Source: Magnetococcales bacterium WMHbinv6
GTDB lineage: Bacteria; Pseudomonadota; Magnetococcia; Magnetococcales; Magnetaquicoccaceae
NCBI GenBank assembly: GCA_002753135.1
Contig: PDZV01000007.1
Coordinates: forward strand, 1-64,000
DNA length: 64,000 nucleotides
Direction of reading: 5' to 3'
Under the pieces are notes generated by a model that saw nothing but the letters and a program-made list of their open reading frames with translations, ran no database searches and had not been told where the DNA came from. The translations under genes and the position numbers were made by a program. This document shows, in pieces, positions 26,931 through 41,900 of this stretch. The stretch's first letter is position 1, and each line of letters begins with the position of its first letter.

Positions 26931-29900
26931 CTAGCTGGTCCACAACACCAAGTCAAGCGGTGTACTCGGAGCAGTCGAGTGCAGGTTGGTAATCTGCGTG
27001 GTGGTGATACCAGCCGCCGTCCACGCCGCCTTGGAGGCGAAAGCACCGGCTTGAATCGAATCCATCACACCCAACTGCGTCGCGGTCAGCGCCGCAATCT
27101 GGGTCTTGGTCATTGCCGCCACATCGGTGTATTCCAAACCACCAATCTGCGTGGTGGTCAGCGCCACCACCGAGGTCTTGGTCAAAGCACGAATCTGATC
27201 GGTCGAAAGACCCGTGATCTGACTGGTGGTCAAACCACCCAACTGCGTGGTGGTCAAAGCGGCCACCTGGGTCGTGGTCAAACCGTCCAACTGGCTATCT
27301 TCCAAATTGGCCAGCTGCAGCGAGGTCAAGCCGCCAAACTGCGTACTCTTCAAGGCCGCTACCTGCGTGGAGGTTATGCCATCCAACTGGGTATTGGCCA
27401 AGCTCGCCAACTGTACTGAAGTCAAGCCAGCAAACGGCGTGACGGCAATTGCTGCCAAAGCAACGGAACTCAAACCATCCAACTGGGTATTGGCCAACCC
27501 CTTCCATTGTGCCGAAGTCAGGCCCGACAACTGCGTATCAGCAAAACCGGACAACAGGGTCGAAGTCATACCATCCAACTGCGTACCGACAAAGGCCGCA
27601 AACTGCGTCGAACTCAGCCCATCGAACTGGGTATCAGCCCAGGTACTCAACTGAGCAGAGGTCAAACCTTTCAATTGGATCGTCGAGAAGCTGCTGATCT
27701 GCGACGATGACAAACCATCCAACTGGGTTGCGACCAGCGACTTCAATTGTACCGAAGTCAAACCATTCAACGGACCATCCACCCAACTGCTGATGGTTGT
27801 CGAGCTCAAACCATCCAACTGGGTTGCGGCCAAGGTGCGCAACATGGCCGAAGTCATGCTGGCCAATTGTGTCACCGCCAAACCACTCAACTGGCCAGAA
27901 GTCAGGCCATTCATCTGAGTCTCATTCAGCTCCGACAGCTGGCTTGAATAGAGACCATTCATCTGGGTATCTGCCAGGCTGGCCAACTGCAGGGAGGTCA
28001 AACCATCCAGCTGGGTATTGGTCAAATTGCTTACAGAGGTCGACAACAGACCATTCAATTGCGCCACCGTCAGTGCCTTCAACTGCAGACTGGCCAAACC
28101 ATCCAACTGCGTATCGGCGATGGAAGCCATTTGTGTACTCGTCAAACCAGCCAACTGCGTGACGGCCAAGGTCACCAACATCAACGAAGACAAACCGTCC
28201 AGTTGCGTGCTGGCCAAATCAGCCATCTGACCCGAAGTCAAACCATTCAACTGGGTAGCCACCAGGCTGCCCAACACCAGCGAGGTCATGCCATCCAACT
28301 GGGTATTGGCCAACGAAGCCAACTGAACGGAGGTTAAACCTGTCATCTGCGTATCCACCAACGCAGCCAGTTGATCATCCACCAGGCCATTCAACTGTGC
28401 CGCCGTCAGCCCCTTCAACTGCAAGGAGGTCAAGGCATTCAGCTGGGTATCGGCCAAGCCGCTCAATTGATCGGAGGTCAAGCCAAGCAGCTGCGCTGTC
28501 TCCAATCCGGCCAACTGCGCTGAAACCAGACCATCCAACTGCGTACCCGCCAAGGAGGCCAGCCGTGTGGAGAGCAAGCCATCCAGCTGGGTATCCGCCA
28601 GGGCAGTCAACTGCAACGAGGTCAGACCATTCAACTGCGTCGCTGCCAGGGAGGCCAGGGAGGCAGAGGCCAAACCATCCAACTGGGTATTCGCCAAAGC
28701 AGCCAATTGGGCCGAGGCAAGGCCATTCAGCTGGGCAACCGACATGGCGGCCAACTGCAGCGAAGTCAGACCATCCAACTGCGTATTGACAAGGGTGGCA
28801 AGCAGTGCCGAGGTCAAACCAGCCAACTGGCTGTTGGCCAAGCCGGTCAACTGCAGTGAACGCAGGCCATCCAATTGGGTACCCACCAACGAAGCCAATT
28901 GAACCGATCTCAGGCTATCCAGTTGGGTATCCGCCAACAGATTCAGACGGTCTGAGGTCAGGCCATCCAACTGGGTACCCGACAGACCTGTCAACAACGT
29001 CGAGGTCAAGCCATTCAGTTGCGTGTCTGCCAGGGTCGTCAGTTTCAGCGAGGTCAGTCCACGCAACTGGGTACCGACCAGAGAGGCCAGTTGAGCCGAG
29101 GTCATGCCATCCAACTGCGTACCAATCAACGAAGCCAACTGCGTCGAGGTCAGACCATTGAGCTGGCTGTCCGCCAAACCACCCAATTGAACAGAACGCA
29201 AACCATGCAACTGACTGGTGCTTCTGGAACTCAACTGGACACTGGACAGACCGTCCAATTGTGTGTCTGCCAAGGCCGTCAACTGCGTCGAGGTAAGAGC
29301 AGCCAGCTGCGTTGCTGCCAGACCAGCCAACAGCGCCGAAGTCAAACCATTCAACTGGGAATCGGCCAAAGATGCCAATTGTGCCGAAGTCAGGCCATCC
29401 AACTGCGTATTGGCCAAACCGCTGAGACTGAGCGACTGCAAGCCGTTCCACTGTGTCGCTGCCAATCCCTTCAGCTGCAGAGAAGTCAGGCCATTCAACT
29501 GCGAATCTGCCAGCGCGTATAGCGAAGCGGAGGCCAAACCATTCAACTGGCCTTCACTCAGAGCCGCCGCCTGCGTGCTGGACAAACCATTCAGTTGGGT
29601 ATCAGCCAGGGAGGCCAACTGAGCAGAGGTCAAAGCAGCCAATTGGGTAACCACCAAAGCGGACAACTGCGCCGACAAAAGACCATTCAACTGGCTATCG
29701 GCCAGACCGCTCAACTGTGCCGACTTCAAGCCATCCAACTGGCTATCCGCCAACGCCGCCAGCTGAGCGCTTCTGACGCCGTTCAACAGCGCATTCGACA
29801 TACCGGTCAATTGTGCCGAGGTCAGACCGTTCAACTGGGTATCGGCCAAGGAGGAGAGTGCCGCCGTGGCGAGACCCGCCAACTGTGTTGCCACCAAAGA

Positions 29901-32900
29901 GGCCAGGTTCGTTGAGGTCAGACCGTTCAACTGGGTATCGGCCAGCCCACTCAACTGGCTGGAGGTCAACCCATCCCACTGCGTTGCAGCCAACGCATTC
30001 ACCTGGGTCGAAGCCAAACCATCCAACTGTGTCCCTACCAGAGAGGTCAGTTGCACCGACGTCAAACCGTTCAACTGGCTATCCGCCAGGCTGGTCAACA
30101 ACCCGGAGGTCAGCCCATTCAACTGTACCACCGACAGGCCAGCCAACTGGGCAGAAGAGAGACCATCCAACTGGCTGTTCGCCAAGCTGGCCAAATGACC
30201 ACTCCGCAAGCCGTCCAGCTGCGTGTCCGCCAGGCCAGTCAACGTCATGGAATAGAGACCATTCAACTGCGTGTCCGCCAACGAAGCCAGATGCAGCGAC
30301 GTCAAACCGTTCAGTTGCGTATCCGCCAAAGCACTCAGCTGCGTCGAAAGCGTACCGTTGAGCTGGGTAACCGCCAGGCTGGCCAATTGAGCGGAGGTAA
30401 AGCCGTTCAACTGGGTATCGGCCAAGGTACTCAACTGGGTCGATTTCAAGCTGTTCAAGTGCGCGTTGGACAAGGCAGCAAAGGTCACCGACGACAGCAC
30501 ATCCAACGAAGTACTGGCCAAGGTGCCCAACCATGTCGTGGCCAGACCGTTGAGCTGGGTTCCTGCCAACGCCAGGTATTGGCTCTGACTCAAACCGGCA
30601 GCCTGGGTGTTTTTCAGGATGGCCAACTGGGTTGAAGTCAGACCATTCAACTGGGTATCGGCAAGATCAGTCAACTGCGTCGAAGTCAAGCCAGCCAATT
30701 GTACCGTCGTCAACAAGCCAAGGGCTGTAGAGGTCAGGCCATCAAACTGGGTGTTGGCCATGGACGCCAATTGGGTCGAGGCCATACCAGCCAATTGCGT
30801 GGCAGCCAAACCGGCCAACTGCGTCGACTGCAAACCATTCAACTGGGTGGCAGCCAAACCGGCCAACTGCGATGAACTCAGACCATTGAGCTGGGTATCG
30901 GCCAGGGATGCCAGGCCGGTGCTGCTCAAACCATTCAGCAGTGTACCGTTCATGGCATTCAGCTGAGCCGAACTCAAACCGTTCAACTGGGTATCCGCCA
31001 GCGCCGACAACAGACTGCTGGTCAAACCGGCCACCTGTGTTACCACCAGACCATTCAACTGGGCGGAACTCAATCCATTCAACTGCGTATCCGCCAGCCC
31101 CTTCAACTGCGAGGAGAGCAGACCGTCCAACTGGGTATCTGCCAAACCGGTCAGGCTCGAGGAGGCCAAACCATCCAACTGCGAACCGAGCAGAGACTTC
31201 AGCTGCAAAGAGGTCAAACCGTCAAGCTGGCTATCCGCCAGGCCCTTCAGAGCCAAAGAGGCCAAACCGGACAACTGGGTTGTTGCCAGCCCACCCAATT
31301 GAACCGAGGTCAAACCATTCAACTGCGTATTCGCCAAAGCCAGCAGTTGACCCGTTGCCAGCCCATTCAACTGCGTGTTTGCCAGGGCTTGCAGCGACGC
31401 CGCCGCCAAACCATCCAACTGCGTATTGCCCAGAACTCTCAACTGTGTTGAAGACAATCCATCCAGTTGGCTATCCGCCAAAGCAGCCAACTGACCCGAT
31501 GTCAGACCAGACAGTTGTGTGCCTGCCAGAGTCGTCAACTGAACCGAAGTCAAGCCGTCCAACTGCGTATCTGCCACACCGGCCAACTGGGCTGAGCTTA
31601 AGCCATTCAAGGCCGCTGAGGTCAGACTGGCCAATCCCAAATTGGACAATCCATTCAACTGGGTAGCCGCCAAGCTGCCCAACGCTGCCGAGCCCAATCC
31701 TGCCAACTGGGTATCCGCCAAACCGGTAATCGCCGAGGAACTCAGCCCATTCAACTGCGTACCCGCCAGAGTCGACAGTTGGCTGGAGGTCAAACCGTCC
31801 AACTGGCTGTCAGCCAGTGCCGTCAGTTGTGCCGAAGTCAAGCTGTTAAGCTGGCTGCCCGCAAGCGTACCCAACTGAACCGAACTCAAGCCATTCAGCT
31901 GCACATTGGTCAGGTTGTACAGTTGAGTAGAAGTAAGGCCGTTCAACTGCGTACCGGCCAAATTCAGAACATTGACCGAGGTCAAACCACCCAGTTGCGT
32001 CGCCACCAATGAGGCCAGCTGTACCGAAGTCAAACCATTCAACTGGCTGTCCGCCAAAGCCGCCAGCGTTGCCGAAGTCAGAGAATGGATCTGCCCAGTA
32101 GCCAAACCAGACAATTGCGTGGAGAGCAGGCCGTTCCACTGCGTATTGGCCAGACCAGCCATTTGGGCCGAAGTCAAACCATCCAACTGCGTATCGGCCA
32201 ACGAACCCAACGAGACAGAGGTCAGACCATCCAACTGGGTTCCAACCAGGCCCTTCAACTGAACCGAACTCAAACCATTCAATTGCGTATCGACCAAGCC
32301 CTTCAGCGCCGTTGAGGACAACCCCTTCAACTGAACCGTTGTCATGCCAGTCAATTGCGTTGAACTCAAGCCATTCAATTGCGTATCCGCCACCCCCGCC
32401 AACTGCGCCGAACTCAACCCATCCATTTGGGTATCCACCAAACCGCTCAGTTGCGATGAAAGCAGGCCGTTCAATTGCGTGTCAGCCAACGACAGCAACT
32501 GGGCTGAAGTCAAACCATCCAACTGGCTATCAGCCAAAGCAGTCAGGTTGCCACTGGACAGGCCATTCAGTTGTACAACGGTCAATCCCTTCAAGTGCAC
32601 GGAACTCAGGCCGTTCATCTGCGTATCTGCCAACCCACTCAACTGGCTGGAAAGCAGAGCGGACAATTGCGTTGCCGCCAAACCGGCCAATTGGACCGAG
32701 AGCAAACCATTCAGCTGTGTATCCGCCAAAGAGGCCAAGCGGGCAGAACTCAATCCGTTCAATTGGGTATCGGCCAACGCGCTCAAGCGACCCGAAAGCA
32801 AGCCATCCAACTGGGTATTCACCAGCTTACCCAACATTGTCGACGAGAGTCCGTCCAACTGCGAATCAGCCATCGCTTTCAACTGCAGAGAAGCCAGACC

Positions 32901-35900
32901 CGCAATTTGCGCAGCAACCAAATTACCCAATTGCAACGAACCCAGCCCATTCAACTGGGTATCGGCCAGCGAAGAGAGATGCGCCGAGGTCAAACCGGTC
33001 AACTGGCTATCGGCCAACGCGGCCAACTGCGACGACAACATGCCGTTCAACTGGGTGTTGGCCAACGATTTCAATTGCGCCGACAGCAAGCCGTTGAGCT
33101 GGGTGTCCGCCAAACTCGTGAGACGCAACGACAGCAAACCGTTCAGCTGCGTGGTTTTCAACGCGGCCACTTGAGACGAACCCAAACCATCCAACTGACT
33201 ATCGGCCAAACCACTCAACAGTGCGGAGTGCAAACCGGCCAGCTGGCTGTCAGCCAGAGCATTCAACTGCAGCGAATACAAGCCGTTCAACTGCGTATCG
33301 GCCAGCGTTGCCAAATTCGCTGAGGTCAAACCGTTCAACTGCGTGTCCGCCAGGCTGCTCAATACAGCTGCTTGCAAGCCATTCAACTGCGTTGCCACCA
33401 ACGATGCCAGTTGCGTTGAAGTGAATGTATCCAACTGCGTATCGACCAATCCAGCCAGTCGACTGGAGAGCAAGCCATTCAATTGCACAACCGTCAGGCT
33501 GGCAAGCGCTGCAGACTGCAAGCCATTCAGCTGCGTGTCAGCCAATGTTGCCAAAACGGCCGAGCCCAAACCTACCAACTGCGTACCGGCCAAACCACTG
33601 ATCTGGTCCGAACCCAATTGATTCAATTGGGTACCTGCCAAGGTCGCCAACTGACCAGAAGTCAGGCCGTTCAACTGCGTATCCGCCAAGGCGGAGAGCT
33701 GCACCGAGGTCAGACCATTCAGTTGCGTGCCTGCCAACCCAGTCAATTGCAGCGACTTCAGGCCATCCAGCTGCGTATCAGCCAAAGAGGTCAGTTGGGT
33801 GGAGGTGAACCCGTTCATCTGAGTGTCGGCCAAAGCAGACAGGCGGGTGGCTGAGAATTTGTCCAACACCGCAGTACTCAACGAAGCCAACTTCACCGAA
33901 GTCAAACCACCCCACTGCGTGTCAGCCAGCCCGCTCATCTGGTCCACACTCAATCCAGACAGCTGCGTGCCAACCAAACCGCTCAATTGCGCCGAGGTCA
34001 AACCATCCAACTGACTGTCAGCCAACGAGGCCAACATGCCCGAAGTGAAGCCGCGCAACTGTACTGTACTCAAACTGGCCAGCATGACAGAGGTCAAACC
34101 ATCCAACTGGGTATCCACCACAGTCTGCAACTGATCTGATGTCAAACCAGCCAATTGGCTATTGGCCAACGCACCTACCTGGCTCGCTTGCAGGCCGTTC
34201 AGTTGCACCGAAGTCAACGAACGCAGTTGCAGCGAACTCATCCCATCCAGTTGGCTGTCTGCCAATCCAGCGAGCGATCCGGAAGCCAAACCATCCAATT
34301 GAGCAAGGGAGAGCTTGGACAGTTGTACCGAACTTAAGCCATCCAACTGGGTATCAGCCAAACCAGAGAGGCGTGCGGAGAGCAAACCAGCAATCTGGGT
34401 ATCCGCCAAGCCGGTCAAGTGGCCGGCGGTAAGCCCATTCAACTGGGTATCGGCCAAACTCATGATCTGCTGTGAGGTGATACCGTTCAATTGGCTGTCA
34501 GCCAACGAGGCCAGTTGCACGGAGGTCGATCCATTCAACTGCACCACCGTCAGGTTCTGCAGTTGAGCAGAGCTTAAACCATTCAACTGCGTGTCAACCA
34601 AACCGGCCAAACGTACAGAACTCAGACCACCCAGCTGCGCAACCGTCAAACCAGTCAGTTGCGATGCAGACAATCCGTTCAGCTGCGTATCGGCTAACGC
34701 CGCCAACTGCCCGGAGGCCAAACCATCCAACTGCGTGTCAGCCAGAGCAGACAACTGACCAGACAGCAGACCATTCAACTGCGTATTGACCAGAGAGGTC
34801 AACTGTACCGAACGCAAGCCATTGAGCTGCGTATCGGCCAAGGCGGTCAACACACTGGAAGTCATTCCATCCAACTGGCTGTTCGCCAAACCTTGCAGTT
34901 GTGCATCAGTCAAGCCGTCCAGCTGGGTATCGGCCATACTGTTCATTTGCGCCGAGGTCAAACCATTCAACTGCGTGTCGGCCAAGCTACCCAGGGCAAC
35001 GGAATACAAACCATTCAACTGTGTGGCTGCCAACGAACGCAAACCTTCGGTCGACAGCCCGTTGAACTGCGTGGACGCAAAGGCCGACAATTGGCTCGAC
35101 TTGAGACCATTAAGCTGCACAGAGCCAAGTCCCGCCAACAATGTCGAGGTCAAACCATCCAGCTGGCTGTCCGCCAAAGCAGTCAACTGTGTGGAGGTCA
35201 AACCATCCATCTGCGTATCGGACAGAGCAGCCAATTGCGATGAACCCAGCCCGTTCAACTGGCTGTCCTTGAGAACCTGCACCTGCGCAGACTGCAAGCC
35301 ATTCAATTGGGTATCGGCCAAATTGGTCAGTTGCACCGAGGTAAAACCGGCCAACTGGACAGTCGACAAACTCTTCAGTTGTGTCGAGGTCAGACCATTG
35401 AGCTGGCTATCAGCCAAGGCCTGCAACTTCGCCGACGACAAGCCAGCCAACTGAGTCGCGGCCAAACCACTCAATTGACCCGAAAGCAGACCATCCAACT
35501 GCGTGTCGGCAAAAGTGGCCAGCACGCCACTGCTCAAACCATTCAGTTGCGTGTCAGCCAAGGCCTGCAAACGCAATGAGGTCAAACCATCCAGCTGTGT
35601 ACCACTCAAACCGGCTAACGAAAGACTGCTCAAGCCATCCAACTGCGAATCCGCCAGACCCAACAAGCGCACCGAGGTCAGCCCGTTGAGCTGCGTATTG
35701 GCCATCGCGGTCAGCAAGAGCGACGTCAAGCCATTCAACTGGCTATCCGCCAGCGACAGCAGTTGCGCGGAGGTCAACCCCTTCATCTGCGTAGCCGCCA
35801 AGCCCGCCAGTTGACCTGAAAGCAGGCCATCCAATTGCGTGTTGACCACATCGCTCAACTGGCCAGAAGTCAAACCATTCAACTGGCTATCCGCCAACGC

Positions 35901-38900
35901 TTGCAGACGCAACGAATAGACACCACTCAATTGCGTTGAGAGCAGACCCGCCAACTGTGCTGAAGTCAAACCATCCAACTGGCTGTCCGCCAAACCAGCA
36001 AGCCGAGCAGAAGAGAGGCCATACAGCTGGCCGGTCGACAACGAACCCAAGCCAACGGAGGTCAGACCGTTCAACTGGCTGTCCGCCAAAGAGGCCAGCT
36101 GAATTGAGCTGAAACCATCCAGTTGGGTCTCTGCCAGACTGCTCAGTCCAGCCGTTGACAAACCATTCAACTGCGTATTGGCCAACCCCTTCCATTGCGA
36201 GGAACTCAGTCCATCCAACTGCGTATCCGCCAATGCACTCAGCTGCAGCGAGGTAAGCCCTGCCAACTGGGAATCTTTCAAGGCGGTCCAACCCGTCGAG
36301 GTCAAACCATTCAGCTGGGTATCCGCCAACGCACTCAATTGCAGCGAGGTCAGGCCAAGCAGCTGGGTATCAGCAAGCCCGCTCAATCTGGCCGAGACCA
36401 TGCCATCCAACTGCGTATTGAGCAGAGCCCGCAATTGATCAGAAGAGATACCGTTGAGCTGGGTATCCGCCAATCCCTGCAACTGCCCGGAGGCCAAACC
36501 ATGCAACTGTACTGAGGTCAGGTTCGTCAACTGCAGTGACGCCAAACCATCCAATTGGGTATCTGCAAAACCGGTCAACTGGGCAGATGACAACCCATCC
36601 AACTGGCTGTTGGCCAAGCCGGTCAGTTGTACCGATGTCAAACCATTCAACTGGCTATCAGCCAGGGCCGCCAATTGGCCATAGCTCAAACCATTGAGTT
36701 GCGTATCGGCAAGTCCCATCAAACGTGCCGAGGCCAAACCGTTCAACTGGCTGTTGGACAAACTCGTCAAATGGCTGGAGGTGAGCCCATTCAACTGTGT
36801 ATCGGCCAAGCCTGTCAATTGAGTGGAGAGCAGCCCATTCAGCTGTGCCGTACTCAACTGCGACAACGAGGCCGATTGCAAACCATTCAACTGCGAATCT
36901 GCCAAGGTCACCAGCTGCACAGAACTCAAGCCCGCCAACTGCGAGTCGGCAAAGGCCATCAAAGCCGCCGAGGTCAGACCATCCAACTGTGTCGAAACCA
37001 GACCGGTCAAGCGCACGGAGGTCAAGCCATCCAACTGGCTGTCAGCCAAACCGGCCAACTGCGTCGAAGTCAGACCATCCAACTGCGTTACCGCCAAAGC
37101 GGCCAACTGCAGCGAACCCAGACCATTCAACTGCGTATTGGCCAGACTGCTCAACACCACGGAAGTCAAACTGCGCAACTGCGTGTTGGCCAAATTGCTC
37201 AAGGCACCCGATGTCAGACCGTTCAACTGTACCGAGGTCAGTTGGCCCAACTGCGTCGAAAGCAGGGCATCCAGCTGGGTATCCGCCAAGCCAGCCAGCT
37301 GCGTTGAAGTCAGGCCTGCCAATTGGGTCGCCGCCAAACCGCGCAATTGGCCGGTTGTCAAACCATCCAACTGTGAATCGGCCAAAGCGGCCAACTGTCC
37401 TGACAACAAACCATTGAACTGCGAATCAGCCAACTGCCCAAGGCGAACCGAGGTCAAGCCGTTGAGTTGTGTGTCGGCAAGCGTCGCCAGTTGCAGCGAA
37501 CCCAATCCCGTCAACTGGGTCGCAGCCAATGCCGTCAAATGTCCCGAGGTCAAACCATTCAACTGCGTCGCGACCAGGGCATCCAACTGGACAGAACTCA
37601 AGCCGTTCAACTGCGAATCAGCGAGAGCAGTCAGCAGGGAGGAACTCAAACCATCCAATTGCGTATCTGCAAACGCACTCAACATAGCCGAGGTAAGCGC
37701 ATCCAACTGGCTGTCGGCCAGAGTGGTCAGCTGTCCTGAGGTCAAACCGTTGAGCTGCGTATCAGCAAAATTAGCCAAGCGGGTTGAGTACAAACCATTC
37801 AGTTGCGTGGCCGCCAAGGTGGCCAAACCTACCGATTGCAGGCCATCCAACTGCGTATCCGTCAATGCCTGCAGCTGTCCCGATTGCAACCCATTCAACT
37901 GGGTTCCAGACAGCCCACTCAATTGCGACGAGCCCAAACCGTTCAATTGGGTGTCTGCCAAAGCAGCCAATGAAGCAGAGGTCAAACCATTCAACTGCGT
38001 GTCAACCAAGCCGGCCAAACTCGTGCTGCGCAAGCCGTTCAATTGCGTGTCACTCAACCCGGCAAGCTGCGTCGAGGTCAAACCATCCAACTGTGTTTCC
38101 GCCAAGGCCGTCAACGACAACGACAACAGACCATTCAACTGCGTACCTGCCAAACCTTCAACCTGTGACGAACCCAAACCATTCAGCTGACTATCGGCAA
38201 GCGCCGTCAGGTGGGTTGAGGTCAGGCCGTTCAACTGCGTGTTGGCCAGCGCAGACAAGGCCAGCGAATAGAGACCATTCAGCTGGCTGTCCGCCAGGCC
38301 GGCCAAGTGCGTTGAATGCAAACCATCCAACTGGCTGTCCGCCAAGCCGATCAGACGCGACGACAACAGACCATCCAACTGGGTGCCAGCCAAAACCCGC
38401 AACTGGCTGGAGGTCAAACCATCCAACTGACTGTCCGCCAAGGCACTCAGTTGTACCGAGGTCAAACCATCCAACTGACTGTTGACCAAGGCCTGCAACT
38501 GCATCGAAGCCAGACCGTCCAGTTGCGTATCAACCAATCCGGTCAATTGCACGGAACGCAAACCATCCAACTGCGTATCGGCCAACGCCGTCAACTGCAA
38601 CGAACGCAAACCATCCAGCTGGCTGTCGGCAAGATTTTGCAACTGGCTCGAACGCAAAGCATCCAGTTGGGAATCTGCCAGTGCAAGCAGCTGCATCGAC
38701 AGCAAACCATTCAACTGCGTATTGACCAGAGCATTCAACTGCATCGAGCGCAAGCCGTTCAACTGGGTATCGGCGAGTGCTTGCAGCTGCAACGACTGCA
38801 GGCTATCCAACTGAGAGTCTGCCAAGGATTGCAAATCGGTCGCAGCAAGACCATCCAACTGCGTATCGACCAACCCTTTCAGCTGCATGCTCAACAGACC

Positions 38901-41900
38901 ATCCAACTGGGTATCGGCCAAACTTGCCAGCAGCACTGAAGAGAGTCCATCCAACTGGCTATCCGCCAATCCCCTCAATTGCAAGGAGGTCAGGCCATCC
39001 AGCTGCGTATCGGCCAGGCTGGTCAGTTGCTGTGACATGACACCGTTCAGTTGCGTATCGGCCAGGCTGTTCAACGACAACGAGCCCAAACCATTCAACT
39101 GAGAGTCGGCCAAAGCGTTCAACTGCAACGAAGTCACACCGTTGAGTTGTGTATCCACCAACGCCAGCAACTGCATGCTGCGCAGACCATCCAACTGGGT
39201 ATCGTCAAACCCCTTCAAGCGCGAAGAGAGCAGACCATCCAGCTGGGTATCCGCCAGACCTTTCAGCTGCAGCGACAAGAAACCATCCAGTTGCGTATCA
39301 GACAACCCGGCCAACTGCGCCGAGGTCAAACCATTCAACTGCGTCTCTGCCAATTCGGAAAGTTGCAGACTGGTCAGACCGTTCAACTGCGTATCCGCCA
39401 GAGAGGCCAAGGCCAGGGAGGTCAAGCCATTCAACTGCGAATTTTCCAGGGCCACTAACCGCGAAGAAAGCAGTCCGTTCAATTGCGTATCGACCAGCCC
39501 ACTCAGGTGAACGGAGGTCAATCCATCCAGCTGTGAGTCATCCATGGCCTGCAACTGCGACGCCTGTAAACCATCAAACTGCGTGCCCGCCAAGGCGGTC
39601 AGCTGCACGTCCAGCAAACCATCCAACTGGCTGTCCGCCAACGTACTGAACGCAACGGAGGTCAGGCCATTGAGCTGCGTGTTTGCCAACTCGGTCAACT
39701 GCGTCGAGAGCAGACCATTCAACTGTGAGTCTGCCAAGGCAAACAGCTGCATCGACAAAAGACCATTCATCTGGACGACCGACAACTCCGCCACATGGGC
39801 AGAACGCAATCCGTCCAGCTGCGAGTCGGCCAGGTTTTTCAACTGAATGGAGGTCATGCCATCCAACTGCGTATCCGCCAAAGCTGTCAATTGCAGTGAA
39901 CGCAAGCCATCCAATTGCGTACCGGCAAGCGTGCTGAGCTGATCAGAAAGCAGACCATCCAGTTGTGTATCCGCCAAAGCTGTCAATTGCAGCGAACGCA
40001 AACCATTCAACTGTGTTCCAGCCAAACCGGCCAATTGCGTGGCAGACAAACCATCCAATTGGGAATCAGCCAAATTGGTCAGCGCCACGGAAGAGAGACC
40101 GTCCAACTGCGTATCTGCCAGCCCTGTCAACTGCAGCGAACGCAAACCATCCAACTGCGTCATCGCCAGTGTACTCAGACGTGACGCCAACAGACCATCG
40201 AGTTGCGTGTCCGCCAACGCCGTCAATTGCAGCGAACCCATGCCATCCAACTGCGTCCCTGCCAGACTGCTTAACACATCGGAGGTCAAACCATTCAACT
40301 GCGAATCCGCCAAGGCCGTCAACTGCAGCGAGGTCAAGCCATTCAACTGTGACCCGGCAAGGGCAGTGAGCTGCGTTGAGGTCAAGCCATCCAACTGGCT
40401 GTCCGCCAAATTTTTCAGCTGGGTCGTTGCCATGCCGTCCAACTGTGAATCGGCCATCAACTTCAACGCCAAGGAACTCAAACCATCCAATTGCGTATTA
40501 GCCAACGACTGCAGCTGTACTGAACCCAAACCAAACAGCTGCGTGTCAGCCAAGGCCTGCAGTTGCAAAGATTGCAATCCATCCAGCTGCGTACCGACAA
40601 GAGCTGCGATTTGTGCTGAAAGTACGCCATTCAATTGTGAATCAGCCAAGCCCGACAACTGGATTGAAGTCAAACCGTTCAACTGCGTATCCGCCAAACC
40701 TCGCAGTTGCAGGGAGAGCAAACCATCCAGTTGGGTACCCGCCAACGTCTTCAACAACGCGGACGTCACACCATTCAGTTGTGTATCTGCCAGCGCTTTC
40801 AGTTGCAGCGAGACCATACCATCGAGTTGGGTCCCTGCCACACCCGACAATTGGCTGGCGCTCAGACCATCCAACTGCGAATCGGCCAGGGCCGTCAACT
40901 GGTTCGAGACCAAACCGTTCAACTGCGTCGCCACCAGCCCATTCAACTGCAGCGAAACCAAACCATTCAACTGGGTATCGGCCAGTCCACTCAACAGCGT
41001 CGAGGTTAAACCATCCAACTGCGTATCCGCCAATTGGGTGATACTGCCAGAGAGGAGGCCATTCAACTGCGTGCCAGACAAAGAAGCCAACTGGGTTGAA
41101 CTCACTCCATTCAATTGGCTGTCGGCCAGCGCCGTCAAGCTCAATGAATACAGGCCATTCAACTGCGTCCCAGCCAGTCCGGCCAGTTGTGCGGAAGACA
41201 AACCATTCAACTGACTGTCAGCCAAGCTCTCCAATTGAACCGACAACAAAGCATCCAACTGGCTATCCGCCAAAGCGGCCAAGCTGCCTGAACCCAAACC
41301 ATTCAGTTGGGTATCCACCAACCCTTTGATTTGCGTAGAGACCAAACCATTCAGTTGGGTATCGGCAAGATTGGTTAAGTTCACTGAACTCAGGCCATCC
41401 AGCTGCGTGCCGGTCAAGCTCGTCAACGGAACAGAGGTCAAACCATCCAGCTGTGAGTCGGCCAGAGCCATCAATTGGGTAGAGGTCAAACCATTGAGCT
41501 GGGTATTGGCCAACCCGGTCAGCTGCAAATAACGCAAACCGTTCAACTGCGTATCGGCCAGGTTCAACAACTGACCGGAAGTCAGTCCGTTCAGTTGCGT
41601 ATCCGCAAGACCGGTCAGATTGACTGAAGTCAAATTATCCAGCTGGGTATTGGCCAAAGAGGCCATCTGTGCAGAGGTCAAACCATCGAGCTGGCTATCG
41701 GCCAAGGCGCTCAACTGCATCGACGACAGACCATTGAGCTGGGTTGCGGCCAACGAAGCCAGCAGTGTGGCACCCAAACCATTCAACTGGGTGTCCGCCA
41801 AAGCAGTCAGCGAATCCGACAACAGACCATTCAACTGGGTATCCGCCATGGCACCCAGCTGGCTGCTGATCAGGCCATTCAATTGGGTATCCGCCAACGT

